Of a stretch of DNA of 32,192 bases, positions 16,606 to 23,878 are shown piece after piece (the first letter of the stretch is position 1; each line of letters starts with the position of its first letter). The stretch is from positions 1-32,192 of the forward strand of contig JAIDPH010000399.1 of assembly GCA_029062885.1 (NCBI GenBank). The letters are read 5' to 3'. A program made the position numbers and the translations under genes. Source of the stretch: Lachnospiraceae bacterium (GTDB lineage Bacteria; Bacillota; Clostridia; Lachnospirales; Lachnospiraceae). The notes under the pieces were generated by a model that ran no database searches, had not been told where the DNA came from, and was given only the letters and a program-made list of their open reading frames with translations.

Positions 16606-17380
16606 AGAGCTTCTTTGCCCCCTTTCCATAAATAAAAAACATAATCATAAAACCGACAGCCAGATATATTATCTGAGCGGAAAAAATTTCCAGAAATTTC
16701 TCCGTACTAAAGTCTATAAACAGCTTGGCAGGACCATAGCAGACCGTGTAAATCGGCGTAAGCTTAAAAACCGGCTGCAAAGATGCCGGAAATATTTCTA
16801 TCGGAAATATTGTTCCTATTACCAGAATCATCTTGTCATACAACCATTGGAACGGATTGGAGTCTTCTATCCAAAAAGAAAAAAGACTGATTGTGAGCTT
16901 AAAAACCGCATTTATTGTAACTCCGAGAATTAAGCTTAAAATTCCGGCAATAAGTCCGACGATGCTAAGACCCGGAATAGTTCCAACCATCAAAACTCCC
17001 ATTACTACAACCAGAACTGCATACATTGGCAGCTTAATGCTCCATTCACCTGTATATTTTGATAAAATATAAAGAGTGTAATGATACGGCTTGCCTACAT
17101 GATAAGCAATATTACCGCCCCGGACATCTGCCGCTGCCTGCCTTGACACAGTCGTTGAACGGCTGCCAAACCATATCATTTCCGTAAGCATGACATACCA
17201 GATCATCTGCGTTTTAGTATATCCGGCAATCAGTTCTTCCGGATTATCATACATATAATTCCATAACTGTATGAAGATAAAAATCATTATAAAATAACTG
17301 ACAAATCCCATAACAACATTCATTATATATTGCAGGTTTTCAATTAGCACCGATTTATAAATCACAGCATATTTTCTCAT
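16589..17380 (-). CDS. ABC-2 family transporter permease
   Basis: A 263-residue permease with about six hydrophobic helices. It carries the motif DVRGGNIAYHVGKPYHYTLY, the counterpart of the GxIxxxLxxP segment of the second permease in this operon. The ATG at 17380 overlaps the ATPase stop as ATGA, so the two are translationally coupled. With the other permease it forms the membrane part of a heteromeric exporter. Export of a drug or lipid-like compound is plausible from the family, but no substrate is indicated by the sequence. Confidence 0.86.
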   Translation of the reverse strand: MRKYAVIYKSVLIENLQYIMNVVMGFVSYFIMIFIFIQLWNYMYDNPEELIAGYTKTQMIWYVMLTEMIWFGSRSTTVSRQAAADVRGGNIAYHVGKPYHYTLYILSKYTGEWSIKLPMYAVLVVVMGVLMVGTIPGLSIVGLIAGILSLILGVTINAVFKLTISLFSFWIEDSNPFQWLYDKMILVIGTIFPIEIFPASLQPVFKLTPIYTVCYGPAKLFIDFSTEKFLEIFSAQIIYLAVGFMIMFFIYGKGAKKLYVNGG

Positions 17381-18372
17381 AATACCGCCTCTTTTCGTCC
17401 CTCCGCCTTATAGATTTGCGTGATAATATCTTCCAGTGGGATATTGGATATGTTGATATCTTCTATGTTATCTGCATCAATACAATGGAGCGCCTCATTA
17501 ATTTTAAGAATTGATGTATCCACCTCAAACTTGATATGGCCTCCATTTTCCTTAAGGACAACTATTCCTTCTGACATAGGGAGTCTGGTCTCTTCATGAA
17601 GCTTAACTTCAACTATTTTTCTATTCAGATAGTTGTACTTCAAATGCTGCATGGAATCGTCTAACACAATCTGTCCGTTGTTCACAATTATAATCCGTTT
17701 ACATAACTTCTCAATATCCCCCACATCGTGGCTGGTCAGGAAAATTGTCGTATGAAAGTCCCTGTTCATCTGCTTTATCAGTTTCCTGATATTTTCCTTT
17801 ACAACCGGGTCAAGACCTATCGTGGGTTCATCCAAAAACAGGATTTTAGGTTTGTGAATAAGCGATGCAACGATTTCACAGCGTATGCGCTGACCTAAGG
17901 AAAGATTCCTTACAGGAGTATTTATAAATGCCCCAAGTTCAAAGGTTTCTGAGAGTTCGTCAATCCTCGCTCCTATTTCGCTATCCGGAATATCATAAAT
18001 CGCACCGAAGAAACGGAAATTGTCATATGGAGTTAAGTGTGTCCATAGCTGTTCTTTCTGTCCGAATACCGTTCCAATCTCATAAGCAAGCTGTTTTCTT
18101 TTCTTCACAGGGTCAATTCCAAGCACTTCAACTTTTCCGCCGTCCGGATAAAGAATTCCTGTAAGCATCTTAATGGTAGTGCTTTTCCCGGCGCCGTTAG
18201 GCCCGATAAATGCAAGAATTTCACCTTCTTCCACGTCAAAGGATAGCTTGTCTACCGCTTTTATTTCTTCTGTTCTTGGATGCACTATCGCTCTTAAGCT
18301 TCCCTTCATTCCTTTTTCCTTCTGCTTTACCAGAAAGGTTTTTGATAAGTCTGTTACTGTGATTGCTTTCAT
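17377..18372 (-). CDS. ABC transporter ATP-binding protein (ABC-2 / DrrA-type exporter)
   Basis: A 331-residue ATPase. Walker A GPNGAGKST is at residues 57-65, the Q-loop FGQKEQLW near 103-110, the signature LSLGQ at 157-161, Walker B ILFLDEPT at 177-184 and the switch His in LTSHD near 215. The N-terminal 30 residues before the usual ABC start, with KTFLVKQKEKGMKGSLRAIV, and the C-terminal extension of about 90 residues match ATPases that pair with PF06182-like permeases. The ATG at 18372 has GAGGAGG with 9 bases spacing. It is the first structural gene behind an attenuator-like leader, which suggests the operon is inducible. Confidence 0.93.
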   Translation of the reverse strand: MKAITVTDLSKTFLVKQKEKGMKGSLRAIVHPRTEEIKAVDKLSFDVEEGEILAFIGPNGAGKSTTIKMLTGILYPDGGKVEVLGIDPVKKRKQLAYEIGTVFGQKEQLWTHLTPYDNFRFFGAIYDIPDSEIGARIDELSETFELGAFINTPVRNLSLGQRIRCEIVASLIHKPKILFLDEPTIGLDPVVKENIRKLIKQMNRDFHTTIFLTSHDVGDIEKLCKRIIIVNNGQIVLDDSMQHLKYNYLNRKIVEVKLHEETRLPMSEGIVVLKENGGHIKFEVDTSILKINEALHCIDADNIEDINISNIPLEDIITQIYKAEGRKEAVL

Positions 18373-18432
18373 AATATTTCGCCTCCTCGTTTTTCTGTCA
18401 TATGCAATCGCCGCTTATGCTTATTTTTCTAT

Positions 18433-18484
18433 AAAAAAAGAACCGCAATGTTACATACACCTTAGTGTATATACCATGCGGTTC
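18433..18484 (-). terminator. Strong intrinsic terminator in the ABC exporter leader
   Basis: Minus-strand outer stem GAACCGCA / TGCGGTTC (8 bp) and inner stem ATACAC / GTGTAT with loop TAAG, joined by a mostly paired stretch, followed by seven T. It lies 60 bases before the ATPase ATG. Its 5-prime arm can alternatively pair with an upstream segment (18501-18509). Confidence 0.88.
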
Positions 18485-18563
18485 AACTTTTATCCTGATT
18501 ACCGCATAGCCAAATAAGACTTCCTCATCTTACGGCCATGCGTTCTTCCGAAATAAACCGGAT

Positions 18564-18638
18564 TTAGGTAGTGACCGTAATAGAAAGTCCAGGGACTAGC
18601 ATAATCATAATAAACTGCACATTGTTTTTAGAGTTCAT
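18564..18638 (-). CDS. Possible 24-residue leader peptide of the ABC exporter operon
   Basis: ATG at 18638 is preceded by GAGGAA with 6 bases spacing and opens a 24-codon frame (MNSKNNVQF...LSITVTT) ending in TAA at 18564. It has a short polar start and a hydrophobic middle (IMIMLVPG). Its last codons contain the first pairing segment of the attenuator. It is too short to call by composition; the case rests on the RBS and its position. An overlapping -1 frame stays open from 18627 to 18499 but lacks an RBS-supported start. Confidence 0.5.
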   Translation of the reverse strand: MNSKNNVQFIMIMLVPGLSITVTT

Positions 18639-18683
18639 AATCAGTTCCTCGTTCAAACTTCAAAATAGTATAAAATTTCAAAA

Positions 18684-18712
18684 AGAATACCACAGTATTT
18701 CTGAAAACGCAA
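18684..18712 (-). promoter_or_regulatory. Candidate promoter of the ABC exporter leader
   Basis: TTGCGT (18707-18712), a 17-base spacer and TATTCT (18684-18689) preceded by an extended -10 TG one base upstream. It lies between the NUDIX stop and the leader frame. A TATACT 12 bases further downstream is an alternative -10 without a matching -35. Confidence 0.52.
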
Positions 18713-18759
18713 GAGGGAATTTAAAAATAATTTTACAAAACTTTTTTAGACGAAAAAAA

Positions 18760-19320
18760 TTAATCAACTTTAGACTGTGTTACAAAGGAATACGCTGCCA
18801 TCTGTGCCCTCGAACTAAATTCCTCAGTTTCCAGCAGTTCACGTACTTCTTCCCTGCTGTAAAACTTCGCTTCAATTAATTCATTATCGGAAGTATGGTC
18901 TTCAAATGCGCCTTCTGCTTCCACAAATGCAATCTGTGTCTTAATATCAGAAATGGCAATCGCCGAAAAAGACGGCGGTAAGATTTGAAGTACCTTTTTA
19001 AGTTGTAGACCTGTTTCCTCATACAATTCTCTTTGTATACATTCCTCAATAGATTCCCCGGCTTCTATCATTCCGGCGCACAGATTATATACATAGCGGT
19101 TGACGCCCATCCGGAACTCCTTAAGAAGCAATAGTTTGTCTTCACAATATGCCACAATGGAAACGCCGCTGATATGATTCCCCAATTCTTTTTCATCAGC
19201 AATCTCATGCCTGCTGACAATTTCATAAACCTTCTCTTTACCCTTTTTATTCAAATATGTCAATTCATAATTTTTTAAATATTTTCCGTCTTTTACCTTC
19301 TTAAGATTCAATAACCTCAT
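18760..19320 (-). CDS. NUDIX hydrolase, ADP-ribose pyrophosphatase-like
   Basis: A protein of 186 residues with a complete Nudix box from Gly83 to Leu105 (GMIEAGE...RELYEETGL) and the preceding NLCAG. The N-terminal strands (KNYELTY, YEIVSRHEIA) and the downstream PPSFSAIAISD and DNELIEAKFYSREEV fit the ADP-ribose / nucleoside-diphosphate-sugar pyrophosphatase subgroup. The exact substrate cannot be assigned. The frame is open to an ATG at 19347, which has no RBS. ATG 19320 (MRLLNLKKV) has AAGGGA about 12 bases upstream and fits family N-termini. It follows RNase G by 51 bases on the same strand. Confidence 0.88.
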   Translation of the reverse strand: MRLLNLKKVKDGKYLKNYELTYLNKKGKEKVYEIVSRHEIADEKELGNHISGVSIVAYCEDKLLLLKEFRMGVNRYVYNLCAGMIEAGESIEECIQRELYEETGLQLKKVLQILPPSFSAIAISDIKTQIAFVEAEGAFEDHTSDNELIEAKFYSREEVRELLETEEFSSRAQMAAYSFVTQSKVD

Positions 19321-19371
19321 TACACAGTCAGTTCCCTTCATTTTCATACTTATTCAGCCAGCGAGTTTGTG

Positions 19372-20583
19372 CTAGATAGCGCAACCTTTCATCTGCTCAG
19401 CAAACGACTTACTCTTTTTCTTTCTCGTAATTTCCATAAGTCCAAGCCCCGTTATATCTACAACCTGCGCAGGAATGGAATCCTTCTTTAACAGGCTTCG
19501 CATATATTCAATTAATTGCTCCGTGTGTTCTTTCTTCTTCATATTGATGAAATCAACCAGTATCATTCCTGAAAGATTTCTTGCACGCAGGGCAATGGCA
19601 ATTGCCTGGGCAGCCTCCAGATTAATTTTAAGATATGTTTCTTCCTGATTTTTTTTAGTTTCATACTTTCCGGTGTTTACATCTATTGCTGTCAATGCTT
19701 CGGTCTGCTCAATCACAAGGTAGGCTCCCGAATTAAGGTATACCTTTTTATTAAGTAACTCCTTTATTCTTGTTTCAATAGAATATAGCTTATAAAGCGG
19801 CAGCATATCATCTTCATAATATCGGACTACGGAAGTATCAAAACCATTGCCTGCAAGCAGCATTTCATAAATCTCTTTTTCATCCGTAACAATCTCATCA
19901 TATTCAGATTGATAGCAGTTTTTGATAAATCTCAGAAATTCATTCTCACTCTGATATAAACAACTTAAAACTGTCCGTTTATTTCCGACATTAAGAATGT
20001 GTTCCATCTGCAAAACTAAATTTTCTGCTTCATTGACTACAATGGAAGTATCCTCCACACCGGCGGCATTTGTCCTCACGATTATATCAAAGCGATTTGC
20101 AATTTCCTTAAGTGGTTCCAGATTTTTATATATATTATGATATTTTTTCCCCAATTTGGATGAAACTTCTATGTTTCCCGGTTCGTTTTTAACAACCACA
20201 TAAGAGCCTGACAAAGACAATCCTGCGGAAACTCCCGCAAGCTTTGTTTTTACAGGCTCTTTCACAATCTGCACTAAAAGTTCGTCGCCTGCCTTTATAG
20301 TACCGTCAGGCTTTCTGTTAATTACAATGGCATTCTTTGCTTCTTCAAGTGGCAAAAACGCCAGTTCTCCCTTTTTGATTTCCACAAAAGCAGCACCGAT
20401 ATTTACAGATACATTTTTAACCCTTCCTACATAAATATTCCCGATTGAAGATTCGTCGTTTACATAGCTGCCGTCACTGTTCTGCGCCTGAATAGCCAGT
20501 ACGTGATTATCGTATATCAGAATGGAAAACAGCTTATTATATAGTTTTAAAATTAATATTTTTCCTTTTTCATGACCATTCAT
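19372..20583 (-). CDS. rng: Ribonuclease E/G family endoribonuclease, short form
   Basis: A 403-residue RNase G-like enzyme that makes 5-prime-end-dependent single-strand cuts in RNA. The S1 domain is at about residues 35-130 (GNIYVGRVKNVSVNIGAAFVEI), then the 5-prime sensor and the DNase I-like catalytic domain with the two metal-binding aspartates, Asp301 in AIDVNTGK and Asp344 in LVDFINM. The protein ends soon after VVDITGLGLMEITRKK and shows no CPxC zinc-link motif, so it lacks the element that pairs subunits in E. coli RNase E. ATG 20583 has GGGG with 7 bases spacing and starts 1 base after the preceding stop, so it is coupled to the TIGR03936 gene. Confidence 0.94.
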   Translation of the reverse strand: MNGHEKGKILILKLYNKLFSILIYDNHVLAIQAQNSDGSYVNDESSIGNIYVGRVKNVSVNIGAAFVEIKKGELAFLPLEEAKNAIVINRKPDGTIKAGDELLVQIVKEPVKTKLAGVSAGLSLSGSYVVVKNEPGNIEVSSKLGKKYHNIYKNLEPLKEIANRFDIIVRTNAAGVEDTSIVVNEAENLVLQMEHILNVGNKRTVLSCLYQSENEFLRFIKNCYQSEYDEIVTDEKEIYEMLLAGNGFDTSVVRYYEDDMLPLYKLYSIETRIKELLNKKVYLNSGAYLVIEQTEALTAIDVNTGKYETKKNQEETYLKINLEAAQAIAIALRARNLSGMILVDFINMKKKEHTEQLIEYMRSLLKKDSIPAQVVDITGLGLMEITRKKKSKSFAEQMKGCAI

Positions 20584-20584
20584 G

Positions 20585-21301
20585 TCATTTCCCCACGGCA
20601 GAAAGAGGCATCAGATTTCCATCTTCCGACTTAGTATATGTTTCGGTTCTGATAATCTGCCAATTATATTTTTCAAACTCCGTCTGACAAAACTTACATA
20701 ACTCTTCTATCACCATTGACGGCTTAATATTACCGCTGCTGCTTGCATCTAAAAGCATATAAATGGCAGACTGATTATTTATATCTTTCCCCGGTAGATT
20801 TATTCCTTTTCCTGCTTTCAATTCAAAAATACCCGGTTTTATATCTATTTCCATTACACTTTTCTTTGTAGTCTTTGTGACCGGAATGCGTTCCTGCATA
20901 TGGAAATCTGCAAGTTTACGCTCTATTTCATCAATCGGTAAATCATTATATACAACAATGTATCCGGCGGCAGCTACACTAGCCATCGCATTTTTCACAG
21001 TATCAGGCAAAAGCTTTACTGATATAACTTCCATTCCTTCCACCATGACACGGTTTAAGGCATCTTTTATCTCATCAGTTGAAGTCATGGAATTTACTTC
21101 AATATCCAGATATTCTCCCGTACTTTCTATTCCCACTCCCAGAGGTGCCGCGAAGGACATAATTTGGTGCGGGCTGAAACCTTCCGAATACCTGATATCA
21201 ATATCTGCTCTTCTGATTGCCTTTTGAAAAAATCTCATCACGTCCAGATGCCCTATAAACTTCATTACGCCATATTTGGCAAATTGTATTCTGACTTTCA
21301 T
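20585..21301 (-). CDS. TIGR03936 family radical SAM-associated protein (DUF2344)
   Basis: A 238-residue protein beginning MKVRIQFAKYGVMKFIGHLDVMRFFQKAIRRADI, with SEGFSPHQIMSFAAPLGVGIESTGEYLDIEV, the signature of TIGR03936/DUF2344. The family is found next to or fused with the TIGR03960 radical SAM protein and upstream of RNase G, as here. Its function is unknown; a role in RNA or ribosome modification is only a guess from context. ATG 21301 has AAGGAG about 11 bases upstream. The gap to the TIGR03960 gene holds a long palindromic repeat. Confidence 0.93.
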   Translation of the reverse strand: MKVRIQFAKYGVMKFIGHLDVMRFFQKAIRRADIDIRYSEGFSPHQIMSFAAPLGVGIESTGEYLDIEVNSMTSTDEIKDALNRVMVEGMEVISVKLLPDTVKNAMASVAAAGYIVVYNDLPIDEIERKLADFHMQERIPVTKTTKKSVMEIDIKPGIFELKAGKGINLPGKDINNQSAIYMLLDASSSGNIKPSMVIEELCKFCQTEFEKYNWQIIRTETYTKSEDGNLMPLSAVGK

Positions 21302-21331
21302 CTAAGACCATACTCCTTATTTCAATTGCCA

Positions 21332-21409
21332 GAATTTAGGCAGAATAAACAAAATAAGGTGCGATTTCGCTTGCGGTGAGCACCGTTTTTGTTTATTCTG
21401 ACTAATTTC
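21332..21409. repeat. Long palindromic element, copy 2
   Basis: Two 23-base arms (21332-21354 and 21387-21409) pair with two mismatches. They enclose GGTGC / GCACC and a 17-base loop that itself contains CGC/GCG. The layout, and many positions of the arms (GA..TTAG..CA.AAT.AA.AAAA), match copy 1 at 2914-2993. It fills the gap between the two radical-SAM-related genes. Confidence 0.8.
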
Positions 21410-21424
21410 GTCACTTGCGATAAA

Positions 21425-23296
21425 TTACTTGCTTTCTATACAGACGCCTCCGCCGAACCTCATCGCACCGCATCCCTGACACTGGCTCCTGCAGTTAGGC
21501 GATACATTTCCTTCCATCGCTTTTTTCCACTCCCGCAAAAGAAATTCCTTCGTAACGCCGCAGTCTATGAAATCCCACGGGAAAATCTCATCCTCTTTTC
21601 TTTCGCGTACAGTATAAAAATCAGGGTCTACGCCACATTCTTCGAAACAGGATAACCAGATATCGTTATGAAACCATTCGCTCCAAGAATCGAACATACA
21701 TCCCTTTTCATATGCCTTTAAAATCACTTTTGCAAGTTTTCTGTCACCTCTTGCAAGAATTCCTTCAATAACGCTGACATCAGCTTCATGCCAATTATAC
21801 TTAATACTCTTCTGGTTGAGCTGTTCCGCTATGCCCTGTCTGGTCTTGTATGCCTTCTCAATAAATTCTTCTTTCGTACACATCCTCGCCCACTGAAACG
21901 GCGTAAATGGCTTGGGAATAAAGAAAGATGTGCTGGCAACAATCTGCACTTTACCATTAACACGCTTATCCTTCGGCACTGTATCAAAAAAAACAGCGGC
22001 AATTTTGTTGGATAAATCACCGATTCCTAAAATATCTTCCTCAGTCTCCGTAGGGAGTCCAAGCATAAAATACAGTTTAACTCTTGTCCAGCCTCCCTCA
22101 AATGCAAGCGCTGCACCATCAAGAATGACTTGTTCGGTCAACCCTTTGTTAATTACATCTCTAAGTCTCTGGCTTCCTGCTTCCGGAGCAAAGGTCAGAC
22201 TGCTCTTTTTTACATCCTGTACTTTACTCATCACATCAAGTGAAAAAGCATCTATCCGTAAGGAGGGCAGGGAAATATTGATATGCTTTTTACTGCATTC
22301 TTTAATAAGGAATTGAAGCAGCTCGTCCAATTTGGAATAATCACTGGAACTTAACGAGCTTAAAGATATTTCTTCATATCCTGTATTATTTAGCATTTCC
22401 ACTGCATACTTTTTCAGAACCTCAACATCCCGTTCTCTGACAGGTCTGTATAACTGCCCAGCCTGACAGAAACGGCAGCCTCTGATACAACCGCGCTGAA
22501 TCTCCAGAACAACCCTGTCCTGAGTCACCTGAATAAAAGGCACAACGGGTTTTGTCGGATAATATGTATCTGACACATCCATCTCAATTTCTTTAAGAAT
22601 CGTATCCTGCGCCTTATCGTATAGCTTTTTACGCCCTTTGATCGTACCGTCAGCATTGTATTCTTCTTCATAGAAAGCCGGCGCATATATTCCCGGAATG
22701 CATGAAGCTTTTTTAAGAAAGTCAAGGCGGCTTCCGCCTGCATTCTTATTCTCCTTATAGACATCTAAGAGTCGACGGTACTGTGTTTCGCCCTCTCCGA
22801 TATAGAATAAATCAAAAAAAACCGCAATAGGTTCCGGATTATAACTGCATGGACCGCCGCCGATTACAATCGGAGACGTTTCGTCCCTGTCTTTTGCAAG
22901 TATGGGAATCTGTGCCAAATCCAGTATTTGCAGAATATTGGTATAGCACATCTCATATTGGAGCGTAATACCAAGAAAATCCATATTTTTCACAGGTTCC
23001 TGCGATTCTAAGGCAAAAAGGGGAATCTTCTTATCCCGCATGATTTTATCCATATCGACCCACGGAGAATATACACGTTCACACCATACGTCATCCCATG
23101 AATTGAACATACTGTATAAGACCTGAATTCCAAGATGTGACATACCAATCTCGTAAACATCCGGAAAACACATACAAAAACGGATATCTACTTTATCTTT
23201 CGGTTTTATAACTGAATTAACTTCATTTCCGATATAACGGGCAGGCTTTTCCACCTTAAGTAAAATTTCATCTGATAGTGCCAGTCTTCTTGCCAT
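21425..23296 (-). CDS. TIGR03960 family B12-binding-type radical SAM protein
   Basis: A 623-residue protein. The N-terminal half resembles a cobalamin-binding-like domain (CFPDVYEIGMSHLGIQVLY, VIGGGPCSYNPEPIA, FYIGEGE). The radical SAM cluster motif is at Cys270-Cys274-Cys277 (RGCIRGCRFCQAG). Further blocks EISLSSLSSSDY, SLPSLRIDAF, TFAPEAGSQRLRDVINKG and KLYFMLGLPTE are typical. The C-terminal end CRSQCQGCGAMRFGGGVC holds extra cysteines. Its substrate is unknown. ATG 23296 has AGGA 11 bases upstream. It forms a conserved unit with TIGR03936 and RNase G. Confidence 0.95.
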   Translation of the reverse strand: MARRLALSDEILLKVEKPARYIGNEVNSVIKPKDKVDIRFCMCFPDVYEIGMSHLGIQVLYSMFNSWDDVWCERVYSPWVDMDKIMRDKKIPLFALESQEPVKNMDFLGITLQYEMCYTNILQILDLAQIPILAKDRDETSPIVIGGGPCSYNPEPIAVFFDLFYIGEGETQYRRLLDVYKENKNAGGSRLDFLKKASCIPGIYAPAFYEEEYNADGTIKGRKKLYDKAQDTILKEIEMDVSDTYYPTKPVVPFIQVTQDRVVLEIQRGCIRGCRFCQAGQLYRPVRERDVEVLKKYAVEMLNNTGYEEISLSSLSSSDYSKLDELLQFLIKECSKKHINISLPSLRIDAFSLDVMSKVQDVKKSSLTFAPEAGSQRLRDVINKGLTEQVILDGAALAFEGGWTRVKLYFMLGLPTETEEDILGIGDLSNKIAAVFFDTVPKDKRVNGKVQIVASTSFFIPKPFTPFQWARMCTKEEFIEKAYKTRQGIAEQLNQKSIKYNWHEADVSVIEGILARGDRKLAKVILKAYEKGCMFDSWSEWFHNDIWLSCFEECGVDPDFYTVRERKEDEIFPWDFIDCGVTKEFLLREWKKAMEGNVSPNCRSQCQGCGAMRFGGGVCIESK

Positions 23297-23319
23297 GTAT
23301 TGATAATTCCTTTTCCTGA

Positions 23320-23802
23320 TTAATGATATGTTGAATTAAAATCAAGTAATTCCGTAAGCTGCGGAAGTTCATCTATGTTCTCTGAATCATATAACTTAAA
23401 ATAATCTTCGGAAATCATTCCGTAAATATCATTCATTGAATACCCAAATATTTTATATTGGCCTGCATCACACAGTAAAAAGCCGATAAACAGTATGACA
23501 GCCGCCGCCATGCGCAACCTGAATGTGCCGGATACACCATTCGGTATCTCTTCGGGATAAAAACCGTTTCTTTCATCCATTCCCGCACGCAGAGATTCTT
23601 CCATCCGCATGGAGTCACCTTTTCTCCATAGCAAAGGTGTGCTGTCCACTCCGTATAGAAGTCTTTCCCTCTGCCTCATTTTCATTCGGTTATCCATATT
23701 TTCCGCCCTGATATACTGCGCTAATCTTAGCTTTTTATCAATCGGTACCTGCCTTTTTAATCTCTGACTCTGCTCTATTTGGTTTGATTGCATTCTTCTC
23801 AT
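23320..23802 (-). CDS. Unknown single-helix membrane protein
   Basis: I do not recognise this 160-residue protein. It has a very basic, Gln- and Arg-rich N-terminal part of about 92 residues, one hydrophobic helix at about 95-113 (MAAAVILFIGFLLCD) and an acidic tail of about 45 residues (SENIDELPQLTELLDF). The charge pattern predicts the N-terminus inside and the acidic tail outside. ATG 23802 has CAGGA with 5 bases spacing. It lies 24 bases before the TIGR03960 gene, so it is probably cotranscribed with the radical SAM pair and RNase G. The gap to the his operon (23803-23878) has a possible TACAAT -10 box at 23840-23845 but no clear terminator. Confidence 0.72.
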   Translation of the reverse strand: MRRMQSNQIEQSQRLKRQVPIDKKLRLAQYIRAENMDNRMKMRQRERLLYGVDSTPLLWRKGDSMRMEESLRAGMDERNGFYPEEIPNGVSGTFRLRMAAAVILFIGFLLCDAGQYKIFGYSMNDIYGMISEDYFKLYDSENIDELPQLTELLDFNSTYH

Positions 23803-23878
23803 TGATATCCTGCTTTTCCAACATCTATGCTTTTACAGAATTGTATGAGAAACGGTAAGAAAAAAGAACGTCCGGGCA

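Larger units (their letters stand above)
18433..18683 (-). promoter_or_regulatory. Candidate transcription attenuator upstream of the ABC exporter operon
   Basis: In transcript order the leader has five segments. Segment 0 (18572-18580, TTACGGTCA) pairs with 18530-18538 (TGGCCGTAA). Segment 1 (18534-18542, CGCATGGCC) pairs with 18503-18511 (GGCTATGCG), with an inner TAAGA/TCTTA pair. Segment 2 (18501-18509, CTATGCGGT) pairs with segment 3 (18474-18482, ACCGCATGG). Segment 3 (18477-18484) pairs with segment 4 (18440-18447) as the terminator. Each pairing excludes the next. Segment 0 lies in the last codons of the short frame at 18564-18638. This logic matches ribosome-mediated attenuation: a ribosome at the end of the frame favours termination, and one held early favours read-through. 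Pairings are direct from sequence; the regulatory role is inferred. Confidence 0.68.

Noticed and set aside
18440-18484. The hairpin as a simple terminator of the NUDIX gene
   Set aside because: It lies about 275 bases past the NUDIX stop, after a promoter, an RBS-led frame and pairing segments, so a leader attenuator explains it better, although it could do both.
18573-18638. Ribosomal frameshift joining the leader frame to the -1 frame
   Set aside because: The only A-rich stretch (TCT AAA AAC) is not a proper slippery heptamer, and the -1 frame has a stop directly at it.
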